A DNA stretch of 64,000 bases from Cubamyces lactineus (Eukaryota > Basidiomycota > Agaricomycetes > Polyporales > Polyporaceae). Positions within the stretch are counted from its first letter, which is position 1, and every line of letters starts with the position of its first letter. The translations under genes were made by a program, and so were the position numbers. The notes below the pieces were generated by a model, which saw nothing but the letters and a program-made list of their open reading frames with translations, did not search any database and was not told where the DNA came from. Positions 11,115 to 22,443 of the stretch are shown in pieces. Location of the stretch: contig JACDTU010000026.1 in the NCBI GenBank assembly GCA_022376465.1, forward strand, positions 62,001 to 126,000. The letters are read 5' to 3'.

Positions 11115-12342
11115 AACGGGATCTCGATTCTCATGCTGGACGGACTATGTCACGTTTCCAACGGGAACACACGATACAGCCGTTGCCGAAATCAGTGCAC
11201 AGTGGGCGCTCTCTACTTCGCCCAACTGCGCATGTAGGGTAACCCCTCACATGCACGCTGCATATAGCTTGGGATAGTATTCATGAGATTCTCCGGGTAT
11301 TCATCGAGCTTGGTGGGTTCATCAGGGAGATTCGGATCGTCCTTGCCTCTGGCGAATGACGCGACCGTACTAACTTGGAGCGTATGCATATGGAATCGGT
11401 AAGGTTTTCTCTCGCATGTTCCCCTCAGACCATCCACATGAGTGTTGCAGGGCGTGGCGATCCCAACATAAGACTTGAATTTAGCCCATCGAAACTGCTG
11501 AGTACCTACCTAGAGTAAGTGGAAGCTGTGGACGTACCGTGCGTTTGAACTTGTGCACCATTCTCCAAGTCGTGGTCGTGTAAGTTAACTTAGGCATCCT
11601 GAGCCACGTGACCGTGGAAACGTCTATTGCGACAGTGCTACGCCAGCCACATCGCTGCGATAACAGACTTTTGTCCTCCGACGCATATCTCTCAGTTGAA
11701 CGTGCCACTTGTATGTGAATTGATCTTCTTCACCATCATAAGACAAACGGGTACGCGGCCAAGCGCGGAACTACATACACGCACTACTCAGAACTTCATT
11801 GTACTCAGGCCACCCATGCAGAGTCGTACGCAGAAAGGCTTTCCTTTGTTTCTTCTCATCGTCTGTTACGCGCACAGGTTCCACCCCAAAAGACTTATTG
11901 CCCCGTTATCCCCCTCCAGGTATACAAAGTCCGGACCCCGAGACCTAGCCTGCATGGGCCACTCTGTCATGAACGTCTTCCAAATTTCCGAGTTGACATC
12001 CCAGCGCTGAACGTCTATGGGATGTTTAACAAATCGGTACGCGCTTGTTGATATGACCACACATATCGTCGGGGCGGGCCAAACGCGCCAGTATCTACTT
12101 GCCGTGATGATTAGTACGTTCATGATTGGCCCTGTGTGTATATTCCCTTCCTCCTCATAGGACCACGATCGCCTGCTTTTGCGCTCTACTCCCGAAATCC
12201 AGGACAACAAACATGTTACAAGGGAAGGCGACATAATACATAGCAAGACCGCTATAAACCCGTACCGGAGAGATTGGTGCAATAGCGCCAATAAGTATAA
12301 GATCTCTTAGACAAAAGGGCTCTAATCTGCAGCACTTCACAT
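11115..12342. other. Intergenic, remnants of the chitinase duplication
   Basis: 11115-11185 continues the ancestral 5' flank of chitinase 1 (similar to 14700-14765). About 12205-12342 resembles the 3' region of chitinase 1 (3810-3968) and is the 3' flank of chitinase 2. Between them (11200-12200) I see no gene. The open frames are short and lack motifs. Confidence 0.5.
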
Positions 12343-14275
12343 TCACGCAACAGGCGTCGACGGGATGTTCGCAACGCTCGCGGACATGGCCGCGGAGTGT
12401 GCAGTCGGCTTGGCAGCAGCGAAGCTGGTGCACGCACCACTGTCAGTCCAGTCCCCAGCAGCCCCTGTATGACACCGGTATCATCAGTAAGTGTCTGGTG
12501 CGATCCGCCTCACTGAGACTCACCTCCGGGAACATCACCGTAGCTCCACCACTTGGCCGTCCAGAGGTGGCCGTTGTAAATGACGGTGTCACCGCCGTTG
12601 TACTAGACGCATGTCATCATCAGCGCAGCTCACCCATATGGCAATCGATGACATACGGCAACGTTGGCAACCCACGCGCTGACGCCGGCGCAGTTGCCCG
12701 ACGTGGCAGTCGTGGTGGGCGTCGCAGTCGTACTGTGCGAGGTCGAGGTGGGCGTGGATGTGGTCGAGATCGTAGACGAGCGCGAGCTGGTCGGGACAGT
12801 CACAGGCTGAGAGCTGGTGGACGTGACGCCGCCTTGCCTGATCGCGTTCTTGATCGCAGCGTCGAAACGGTTGTTCGCTGTGGCATCAAAGGTCTCTCAG
12901 GGGTGTGCGCTAACTATCGACGACTCTGGAGAGACATACCGTATGCTTGTGAGGCGTCCCAGAGCATGACGCCACCGAAGGACGAATACTGGCTACGGGT
13001 CTGGAGAGCGATGTTGGCAAGCGTCGACGCGTCAACGTATCCGGAGCCCGCGGCGGTCGAAGAGGCAGGCGCCCCAATGTAGATCTTGACGTTCTTGTTG
13101 ATAGCTTGGGTCTTGGCCCAGTTGTCCCAGGACTCAAAGTCCCAGTCATTGGGGTTGCCAGCATTCGAGAGCTCACAATAGTTGTTGTCTTTGGGTTCGA
13201 AGGTAAGTCCGATGCCACTGTTGAGCGACGGAGAGTGAGAACTTACAGAATTGGACGTAGACTGCGTCAAATCCGACAGCGTTCAAGACACTAGGTGATG
13301 GGTGATGCTCTGTAAGAGGATGTCGGTTATGACGCGATCTGAGTACTCACGTAGATAGGTAGGCATCTGGGAAGGGGCACTGGGGTGCAGCAGTCACGTA
13401 GTACTGCTTGCTGGCACCGCTCGCAAGGGTCCGGATCCTATTCACGAACGCAGCGAAGTGTGCGGTTCCGCCACCCTCGATATCCAAGTCGATACTACAC
13501 CAGTCCGTCAGACACCACTGTACAAGGCATGGTCACAGGTACGTACCCGTCAAGGACGGCACTGCCGAAGGGGCGTACAGAGCTGGTTCCACCGAGGAAC
13601 GTATTCCAGATGGTATCACCAAATGCCGAGGCCTGGTCATCGGAGGTGAAGGATGCTGCTCCTGTCGCGCCCCCGAGGGAGATGGTGACGATCTTGCCCT
13701 TGGACTGGCAGAATTGGATGTCCGATGCTAGGAAACTGCAGTCGGGCATGTCTGTGCCTGGGAAGAGCGGATCGTTCGAAGTGCTGCAGATCTGCGCAAG
13801 GCGACGTCAGTCTCATCGACACTACAATAATGTAAAATAGTCACATTGGCAAGGTCGATAGAAGGGACTCCACCCGGCCCAAAGAACACGTTCAGGAACG
13901 CGACGGGGAACGCATCGATGGAATCATCCTGGAGTTTCATCCCATTAATGAATATGAAGGCTGTGTTATCGGCGTTGTATTACCTGGCAGTATGTTGAGA
14001 GCGTCTTCTGCCAGTTGGCGGTGTCACTGTGGGTGGCTCCATAGGAGTTCTGACCCCAGTAGCTGATAAGGGGATGGGTGAGTACGAAGCGCTGATTCCA
14101 CTGAGGCGCCGGAAGACGTACACCGCGAGCTACATACAGCTTGTGAGCATGATATCGGGACCAGGTATCAGATGTCAGCACTCACATTGTCAGACCTCGA
14201 GTTATCGAAGGCAGAGACTTGGAGAGCCCCGAGGGACAAGGCAGAGAGAAGCGAGGCGAGCCAGAAGGATGGCAT
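12343..14275 (-). CDS. GH18 chitinase 2 with C-terminal chitin-binding module, 454 aa
   Basis: Eleven exons: 14186-14275, 14122-14129, 13984-14062, 13845-13928, 13547-13791, 13351-13494, 13247-13290, 12940-13188, 12657-12877, 12524-12602, 12343-12464. Every exon has the same length as in chitinase 1, including the 8-nt exon 2, and the encoded protein is also 454 aa. The two are plainly a recent tandem duplicate. The signal peptide, the DGIDLDIE catalytic motif, the Ser/Thr linker (with STTATPTTTA) and the CBM5/12-like module are intact. Exons are nearly identical in places (for example the region around 13495-13760 against 5101-5365), while introns differ more, which points to purifying selection or gene conversion. 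Secretion and chitin hydrolysis are expected. Confidence 0.93.
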
Positions 14276-14765
14276 CTTCAGATAGATCGTGGTGGAGCGT
14301 GGTTGGGGAGCCCTGGCCTACGGTACAAGGAGGGATTCTGAAGGCTTTTATCCTCTACAGCTTGCTAGAAGTACCATACGGTCCAGATGCGATCCGCACC
14401 GGCAGAGCGCCGCAGAAGGAATGTATGCAGGAACGCGCGCGATGAACGCATGAAGCTCATTTTCTGTCAGCGCAAACGGTGTCTCTGGTGACCGACAGTG
14501 CCCACATGGAAGCGACGGTGGCTACCATGATAGAATGCTATCAGCCTGCGTCGTAGTATGTTCGGCAGTTTTCTGACAGTGCTATATCGAGACAATGTCA
14601 GCCGTATCAACGACGCCCAGTTTGGGGGGATGGGGAGGAAGATGCGTACCATGCGGCCCAGCGGGCGGGGGGCATATGTTCACAAGCTCATAAAGCAGGC
14701 AGGCACAGACCCATGCTGGACGAGCAATGTCACGTTCCCAGCGGGAGCACACGATATCGCCAACC
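14276..14765. repeat. Duplicated 5' flank of chitinase 2 (uninterrupted paralogous site)
   Basis: This flank is similar to the 5' flank of chitinase 1 (5890-6283) as far as CATATGTTCAC...CTCAT. It then continues, about 20 bases later, with CATGCTGGACG...ATGTCACGTT, which matches 11132-11185 beyond the element at 6284-11109. It therefore preserves the arrangement before that insertion. Confidence 0.75.
14345..14353 (-). promoter_or_regulatory. Probable TATA box of chitinase 2
   Basis: GGATAAAAG on the minus strand, 70-78 bp before the start codon, in the same position as in chitinase 1. Confidence 0.55.
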
Positions 14766-15809
14766 TTTGGGCTGTCTGGGATCAGAAGCAACCACGTCGG
14801 ACGCCCGGGAGACAGATACGAAAGGCTGCTTGAGGCAGTATTCAGCTGATAGCGCTGCGCGTTCGATTCTGAGAAGCTAAGAAGATGGGCCACATGGTGC
14901 GCTGAGGCTCTCCGAGTCACTGCTGTTCGGACTCGATTCCTCTCAGCGGCTTGAGCCACATCGCAATGGAAGTGGCAACCCCGTCACCAGCGGCACGCCC
15001 TCTTTGGTAGGTTGCAACGCGGTTTTCATCCCATGTTGATGAACTGGAGATTGCAAACAGCCCGGCTACCACCAGAATGACCGCATTGAACAGGCGTGGA
15101 TAGACGGATACTGCGACTACCTCCGTGACATCCAGGTATTGTAGTCAATGTCTAGTATCGCTCTCGATGGTCCTCCAATATGGCTGCGATCGCCTCGGAA
15201 ATACTGTTCCACAATCGCAGCGTTCACGATGAGGATAGTAGTCAGGTGCATAGTCTGGTGACAATCGTCGAAGAAGGGGCCTGATGGTCGTAAATGATCA
15301 TGGTGTTGGTTCGAGGAGGAAGCAGCACTCAATGGGTCTATCCACAGGCGCCCAAGCCAACACTTCTGTCCTGAACCTGCAGGCTTTCGCACGTCGCAGT
15401 CGCTTCGGCCATAATGGCGACATAAACCTTGACAATACCTCCGTGACTGATCCGCGGATGACTGCACTCACGTCCGCCACTCAAGCTGCGTGTCACGGCG
15501 AGCTGAACCACAGCCAGTCAAACAAGAACACACTGGCGCAAGGCACCGCATGGTACACAAGGGACGAAGTGCCAACACATCATATGTCCCCGCGGTGCAT
15601 GCCGTACATGCTAGCAAGATCATTTTCCAGCGGTAGCAAATCAGCCGTCCATATGCACGCGCGGCGCGGCATTCAGGGCTATGAACGATCAGGTACAAGG
15701 AGGTCTAGTAGAGTTACACCGTCGAACTTCGTGGGCGCCGTTGCTTTCCAGTTTCCCCAGACCCGCTCTCGATCGAACAGGGTCCGTGCATGGCTCACGC
15801 GGGGGTGGA
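14766..15809. other. Intergenic between chitinases 2 and 3, no gene seen
   Basis: Open frames on both strands (for example 15284-16000 plus) overlap the 3' exons of chitinase 3 or lack any motif. I see no repeat structure or RNA gene. Confidence 0.5.
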
Positions 15810-18052
15810 TCAACATGCGCCGTTGTCAGTCCAAACACCGGCCGGGCCTGCGGGCACACGGTCAGAATCGTCGCTTTCTACCGGTCGTCACGACGAAGAC
15901 AGGGGCATACCTCCGGGGACATCGTTGTAGCTCCACCACTTCGCAGTCCAGAGGTGGCCGCTGGGAGAAGATGCGCGTTAGACAGATGACACTGCGCTGA
16001 TGAAGAGATGCGAGTTGCGGACGTACTTGTACGTGACCTGGTTACCACCGACGTACTGAGAACAAACGCGTAAGTTCTCGCAGCCCGATATGGAGAGCTG
16101 AAGGATACATACGGTAGTACTAGAGCCCCAGGCGCTGACGCCGCTGCAAGCGCCACCGGTGGAGGCAGGTGCCGTTGAGGTCGAGGTGCGAGTGCTCGTT
16201 GTGGCTGTCGTACGGCGTGAAGATGTCGACGTGGTACGAGCGGTGGTTGTAGACCTACGAGTTGTGGTAGTCGTCGCGCGCGTGGTAGTCGACGCCTTGG
16301 TGGTCGTTGTTGAGGCCTTGGTCGTCGAGGTGGCTTTGGTAGTTGTTGAAGTTTTCGTCGTCGACGACGCGCGGGTCGTGGTGTTTGAAGTGCGAGCAGA
16401 TGTAGTAGTAGTCGAGCTACGAGAGGTGGTCGTGGCAGACGTGGTGGATGCCCTCGTTGAGGTCGAAGAACGCGTCGAGGATGTGGCGCCGGTGGTAGGG
16501 ACGGTGACCGGGTTAGACGTGGTCGCGCCTCCGCTACCTATCCTGATCGCATTCTTGATCTGTGTGTCGTAGCGGTTGTTGGCTAGGTTGTAGAGGACGC
16601 ATGAGTGAAGGTCGGAACGATTCAACCGAAGGGAACGTACCATATGCCTGAGAGGCATCCCAGAGCATGACGCCACCAAAGGACGAGTAGTTCCCGCGTT
16701 GCTCCAATGCGATGTTCGCGAGTGTTGTAGAATCAACGTAACCGGCCCCAGCAGCAGTGGACGAGGCAGGAGCACCGATATAGATTTTGACATTCGGGTT
16801 CACCGCCACCGTCTTCGCCCAGGTGTCCCTAAAAGCGGGTACTCAGCACTGTCGACAAGCCTCGATGGGCTATCCACATGCACGTACCACGACGAGAAGT
16901 CCCAAGCCCAGATGTTATTGTAGTTCTGCAGCCCACACCAGTTGTTGTCTGACGGAATGGTTAGTAATCGAGGCTCAGGAAAACATGTGCCATGAACATA
17001 CAGAACTGCACGTAGACGGCATCGAAGCCAACTGCGTTCAGAACACTACAGTGACGGACAACGTGAGCGTTCATCCATCCTATGGGGGCACAAGGACTTA
17101 CGTGCCGAGGTACGCATCCGGGTACGGGCACTGCGGGGCAGCAGTCACGTAGTACTGCTTAGCGGCTCCGCTCGCGAGCTGCCGAATGCGATTGATGAAC
17201 GAGTCGAAGTAGACGGTGTTTCCACCCTCGATGTCGAGGTCAATACTGTTGGGGACATGATCAGCCCCGCACTTCGCGTAGGGGCATGGTTGAGACTCAC
17301 CCATCGAGGACCGCCCCTCCGAAGGGACGAATGGAGCCCGTGCCGCCGAGGAACATGTTCCAGATAGTGTCACCGAAGGCAGTTGCCTGAGCTGCTGACG
17401 AGAAGCTCGCCGCGCCGGTCGCACCGCCAAGGGAAATGGTGACGATTTTGCCCTGCGACTGGCAATACTCGATGTCCGATGCGAGGAATGTGCAATTCGG
17501 CATGGACGTGCCAGGGAAGACACCGCTGTCGTCGGTGTTGCAGATCTGCGTGAACGGCGACGTCAGCGAGGATCCCGCGCTCGGCGCTCAGTGTTGATGG
17601 AAAGACTTACGTTGGCGAGGTTGATGCTGGGGTACCCGCCCGTACCTTGGAATACGTTCAGGAAGGCGATCGGGATCGCATCGATAGAATCGTCCTGGGA
17701 GTACGTCAGCGACACCATGCAATATGGCGACAACTGAGACGTACCTGGCAATAGTATCCGATTGACTTCTGCCAGTGCGCACTGTCGCTGGTGTGGGTAG
17801 CGCCATAGGAGTTCTGGCCCCAGTACCTGAAGGACGGGGCCGTCACACATGAGCGGGACTAACTTCGGAGAGCGAGTACTGCACGAAGCTTACACAGCAA
17901 GCTACAGATCAAGAGAGCTCGTCAGTAAAGTGTATGATGCCGCAGGATGCATACCGACGTACATTATCTGACCGCGAGTTGTCGTATGCGGCAACTTGAA
18001 GAGCGCCGAGGGACAAGGCAGAGAGAGCCGAAGCGAGCCAGAAGGGCGACAT
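15810..18052 (-). CDS. GH18 chitinase 3 with long Thr/Ser/Arg linker, 510 aa
   Basis: Thirteen exons: 17963-18052, 17894-17901, 17745-17826, 17611-17694, 17301-17545, 17102-17245, 17002-17045, 16888-16948, 16641-16828, 16113-16582, 16027-16055, 15911-15960, 15810-15847. The plan matches chitinases 1 and 2, including the 8-nt exon 2, but two further introns split the exon after YNN and the binding-module exon. The signal peptide and DIDLDIEGG-type active site (DGIDLDIE) are present. The linker encoded by 16113-16582 is about 115 residues of Thr/Ser with regular Arg/Lys (runs such as ASTTTKASTTTRATTTTT) and is probably heavily O-mannosylated. The CBM5/12-like module is kept, but the protein stops right after DNGAC, without the Ala-rich tail of its paralogs. 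Secretion and chitin hydrolysis are expected. Confidence 0.9.
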
Positions 18053-18114
18053 GTCGGGCTTCAGGATAGATGACCAGGAAGGGCTCCTCGTCCTCCCCAT
18101 ATGCCTCCCGAGAG

Positions 18115-18124
18115 CTTTTTATCC
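18115..18124 (-). promoter_or_regulatory. Probable TATA box of chitinase 3
   Basis: GGATAAAAAG on the minus strand, about 65-72 bp before the start codon and followed by the same GAGCTC-like context as upstream of chitinase 1. Confidence 0.5.
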
Positions 18125-19633
18125 TCGTTCAAGATGGGAACATAGTCACTCCGACAAGTCCATCTCATCCGCAACGCCGCAGAATGTAGACTTGCAGGTA
18201 CCCGCACAAAGCGGGACGAGGTCCACCACCGTGCGCGGATGCGCAGGCGTACAACATAACGAGGGTGGTCCAGAGCACGGTGTTTGCGAGCGACACTGCA
18301 CGCAGAATGCCGGTGCTCCACACAAAATGCAAGTGGCTGTAGAGGCAGTTAGTATGCGCTCCGTTGCGAATCATGCCTGGAGGTTGAGCGGACTGAGACC
18401 AGGCTGTCTTTAAACGGACCAGAATGCACAAAGTATTCACTGCCGCCATTGGGTGACGGAAGTCTTCGTGCAGAGCTCCCTAAACTTACTAAGTATGCAA
18501 GTGCTCTTGCGGATGGGCTATTCTCGTCGCCGTCGGTGGTTCAGTCGAGCGTTCAAGATGCTCATTGAACCACGTCTGGCCCTGAGTGTTAAGCGCCCGG
18601 TAAATTGTTTAGGCGCCTAGGCTCTTCAAGTAATAAACATCTCGAACTTCAGGTACACAGGACGCGGCAACCCTTATAGAGAGCGGGAGTACCTTGGATA
18701 TCGCCGCCTGGAACCGCCGTACGCCGCCAGGCCTGGCGGGAATGGTGAAACCCCCGCCGGCTTGTCCAAGGTTACCGGCACTGGAGGCTTTGCATGCAAA
18801 CCTCACTCGGCATGCGAAGGGGACAAGTGACGATGCGACTCTGAGACTATACCGCAGATGCTGCTGGACAAGTCTTCGTTCCTGTCACGACGTCATTACC
18901 CTGTATCACACATTAGTGGATATGAGCCTGAAGCTGACGATTTACCGAAGCTTACTCACCGCAAATCGAACGATTCGTCTTCTGGCATACCGATAACTCT
19001 GATGAGTAACAAGCCTCGGGATGCAATCACGCTCAATCCGGAGCAAGTTGGACGAAGGCCGTTCAGTAAGCGCTTCCGCCGAGGCCAGGAACAGGTACAA
19101 GAGTCTAAAGCCCACCTAACTCGGTCTACCCGTGCGAGATCGAGACATTGCACAATTAGTGGCACACAAGCGTTCGCCTTGCGCGGCATAGGGTGGGGTA
19201 TTGGTGGCGATAGAGCGCAAGCTGAGTGGTAGGTACATTCAGTACACGAATAGTCTGTACGCAATTCCGTGAAAGCGAGCGCTCGTTATCATTCTGGGGG
19301 CATTATAACAATGCACAATATGACCCCTCTGCCGGAGGAGATTCGGACGGCAGGTGTCTGGGAGAGGGCCGGTCAGCGGTGGGTGACATGCAAAACAGCT
19401 TAAAATAACTCACAAATTCAAGAACCGAAACACGGTCGTTCGATGCCTATCCGACGCACCTAATTAGGGGATGGTATGAAGGGCTTGTGGCCAGGCTCGC
19501 GAGGACACTACGAAGTTCAACAGTGCCATAAAGGACGCATATATCAAGATAGAGATCACGCAGCAAGAAACCGACGCAAATAGCACACAGGCCCGGACCG
19601 TCAACCTGCCTCGTCACAGCTTAACTTCACTCC
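18125..19633. other. Intergenic, no gene seen
   Basis: No frame with a recognisable domain and no spliced model that holds together. Composition is unremarkable. Confidence 0.5.
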
Positions 19634-20900
19634 TTACCACTTCTTCCGACCCCAAGGGTTATAAGCGACGCCGCGCATGTTCCACTTCCCATTGCGCATC
19701 TGGACCTGTCCGCGCTGGTCGGTTGCGCGACTATACACGACGCCTGACGGGGGAACGTGTTCCAGCAGAGCCTCCCATAGCGTCCAGCTCCATTTCCCTT
19801 CCTGATAGGTGATACGCGCTTCATGCCAGGTGGCGCCGTCATCGGTGGACAGCTCGACCTTTGCAACTTGGACATCGCCGCATCCGATGGCGTAGCCCTT
19901 CACGAGAAGTGCGTCATCACCTTGTCGAGTCACCGATCCCACAATGGAATTGAGCGGGAGCGTGGTTAGAGAGGGGACCTTTGACCACACCGGCGCGGCT
20001 TTCTCTGGGGTGTCGACCTGAATCACCGAGAAGACACGACTGTCAGCCTCCTTCATTAGCAAGATTAGATTTGGCGAACCTCTTCGGGCAGAATCTTATA
20101 GTCCAGTTGTTGGTAGAAGTTGGGCGACTCGTCCGGGGCGAGTGAGATCGTGTCAACCCATTTGACCCATCGGGCTCCAAGGTAGCCGGGAACGACGGTG
20201 CGTATAGGGTATCCGTGGTCAGGAGACAAAGGCTGATCGTTCATCTGATGGAGAAGGAATGAGGATCTTCTCTGCGTTCTAATCATGAGTTGTAGAGGTG
20301 TACCTCGAATGCTAGTATTACATCGTCGTCCGGGCTCATGGCCTTCGTGAGCGGGATAGACGCTCCATAGTAGTTATCGTCTTGACACAGGGTGACGTGA
20401 GACTCAAACCAGACGTGCCATCCCATAAGGGCGTTGACATCGAGACCGACATGCTCGAGGATGTCGCGCAAACGAGCGCCTGCCCATCGGGCGTTGCAGA
20501 TGACGCCGTCGTTCCACAAGACGCCGCGGACCTTCTTGACTTCGTCCATCTCTTTCCTTCTATTCCCGGCGCACTGCGCACACGTTATACGGAAGACTAG
20601 GCGAATAGTGATCAGGCGGCATACCTGCAAGGCAGCAACCACTTCGTGGCGAGGGAAGGTTTCCTTCAACTCCTTCATAGTAAAGGTGTGCGACCCCTGA
20701 GGAGTATTCACTCCAAAAGTGAACGTATCTTCGTCGTACTCTATTACAGGACCATGATTGCGGCAGTATATGAGGTCCTCAGGGGTTCTCGGAAATTCGA
20801 CCAGAGCCGCAGCAGTAGGTTCAGCGTTGTAGGGCTGGTGGGCGCGAACGACGAGGAGCTCCGAGTGTGGAACTTCGTGGGTGTAATCCATGGCTGCCAT
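19634..20900 (-). CDS. Sulfite oxidase-type molybdenum enzyme, 364 aa
   Basis: Four exons: 20625-20900, 20304-20573, 20080-20244, 19634-20017, all in phase 0. The protein has the oxidoreductase molybdopterin-binding domain (about 30-220) and the Mo-co dimerisation domain (about 235-350, with [19 protein letters not shown]). The molybdenum-ligating cysteine sits in LQCAGNRR and is residue 93, the first codon of exon 2. [14 protein letters not shown] is the expected cofactor-pocket segment. There is no cytochrome b5 domain and no obvious mitochondrial presequence, so it resembles the plant and fungal b5-less form. It probably oxidises sulfite to sulfate. Nitrate reductase is unlikely because heme and FAD domains are missing. 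Start: the ATG at 20900; a second ATG is three codons in. Confidence 0.9.
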
Positions 20901-21680
20901 GATGACCGAGGAAAGATGCGGACCAAGATTTATACTTTTGACAGAGCGGGCCTAAGCATGTTCGCGTTCCTCGTGTCTGGCATGATGTACGGCAACTAGA
21001 GGCATCGAAGAGCGTTCCCAGTTACATAACGGGTGGCACCAGGTGACCAAAACACAGACCGCCTGCTTCTCGTCCAAGTCGACGAGTGCTAGAGAAGAGT
21101 TGGGTCCGCCGGCGTTCAAGGATCAGATGAAGCCCGAGTGTCTTCGAGAATACAGACTGTTTGAACGACGAAGTGCCTGCGCAGGGGGCTAGCCCACGAC
21201 AATTCGGATTTCGACACAAATAGCTGGGCTCTCTCCCACTGCAGAGAGATAACCGTCGGCCCTATGACGCCAGAAAGACCCAAAATCTATGTAGAGAAGC
21301 CTAAAGTCCGCAGGTATGTCTCCGATGCTGATGAAGCTCATGAGAAACTGCAGCGATGATGATAGTGGCCATAGCGAGGGATAGTGTCACGGCGGAGGTC
21401 AGAACTCTGCGCAGACTTTCACGGAGGATTCTCGTCGATTATTGACGTTAAGTAATGACAAGGGGGTTATCAGAAAGATAAGATAAGCCGGTTAGATCAG
21501 TGTTCAGTCGCTCGTGCTCCTGGGTCGCTGCCGTCCACATGCGGAATCGCATCGGCAGAGGACTGCACTTTACTCTCCCAGCGACAACACACCCTTCCTT
21601 CAGAACCAGCAGCATCGGAACCCGCTGTCCCGTCTTTATCGACTACTATCATCACTTCCACCCTCCAAAGAGCAGAGGTC
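20901..21680. other. Intergenic, shared upstream region of two divergent genes
   Basis: Lies between the divergent sulfite oxidase and DUF1748 genes and probably holds both promoters. No coding signal is seen. Confidence 0.45.
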
Positions 21681-21962
21681 ATGATCGGCAGGCTCTTCCA
21701 CATCACATTGGACGCTGCGCTGGTCTCCACGGTGCTGGCGGGTGTGAAGCGGTCAAGCGGATTCGCGTACGTATGACCATACCCTTCTAAGATGCCTTCC
21801 GCTGGTATTGAATACGCTATCAGCGTGGAGACGGAGAAAATCTCCGACCCTACGCTGCGCGGGGTGGCGGACAAATTCCTCGGTGTCGGAGAGACCATCT
21901 TCGATATGATACAAGGGACCGCCGTGAACAGCGAATACTTCAAGCGAGACTCGCGGAGATAA
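21681..21962 (+). CDS. DUF1748 family small membrane-associated protein, 74 aa
   Basis: Two exons: 21681-21766 and 21824-21962, with a 57-nt intron. The protein begins MIGRLFHITLDAALVSTVLAGVKRS, the typical DUF1748 opening with a short hydrophobic helix. It continues with a segment ending in TIFDMIQGTAVNSEYFKRD. Length (about 75 residues) and order match this fungal family of uncharacterised, probably mitochondrial proteins. Neither exon alone is long enough to stand out, so it is easily missed. Function is unknown. Confidence 0.85.
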
Positions 21963-22443
21963 GCGCTATGGACGGTCATCAGGGCATTGCGTCTCGGGCT
22001 TCGGTTGGATTGTATCTCACCATGTATGTGGGTCGTATTATTCTGGACCATATCCCCGCTCCTCGCACTCGCAGCTGTGCCCAAGTAAGGGGCAGTCCCC
22101 AGTGGCTGATGCGTGCCCGAGTACTATGCGACTCGGTGAGTTCTAAGGCCGGCAGTCTCATCATCAGGAATCCTTCAGTTTCTGCTTATTGAGTACTCGA
22201 GCGAACGCATGTGGCGGAATCAACTTAAGTCAAGTCGCGGACCAGGTTGATGCCCGAGGAGGGCCAATACTCAAATACTCGGGCTTTATGTCAAGACATC
22301 CTCGGGCAACGAGCGGGACATCACTGCGTGAGGACATCAGCATCGGCGGGTTTCTCATGGCTCGCCGAGGTACGCCGATTGGTATAGAAAGCAATGGCAT
22401 CCACAACGGAGAACCTACATTCCCTCACAGTGTGTAACTCAGC
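21963..22443. other. Intergenic, no gene seen
   Basis: 480 bp between the DUF1748 gene and the hydrolase gene. Presumably the terminator of the first and promoter of the second. No motif can be singled out. Confidence 0.45.

Noticed and set aside
12900..13270. Overlapping minus-strand frames suggesting two genes in chitinase 2
   Set aside because: They are alternative frames of exons 7 and 8 of the same gene.
15284..16000. 238-codon plus-strand frame between chitinases 2 and 3
   Set aside because: It runs over the antisense of the last exons of chitinase 3 and has no motif.
16159..16572. 137-codon Val/Glu-rich plus-strand frame
   Set aside because: It is the antisense of the Thr/Ser/Arg linker of chitinase 3; its composition follows from that repeat.
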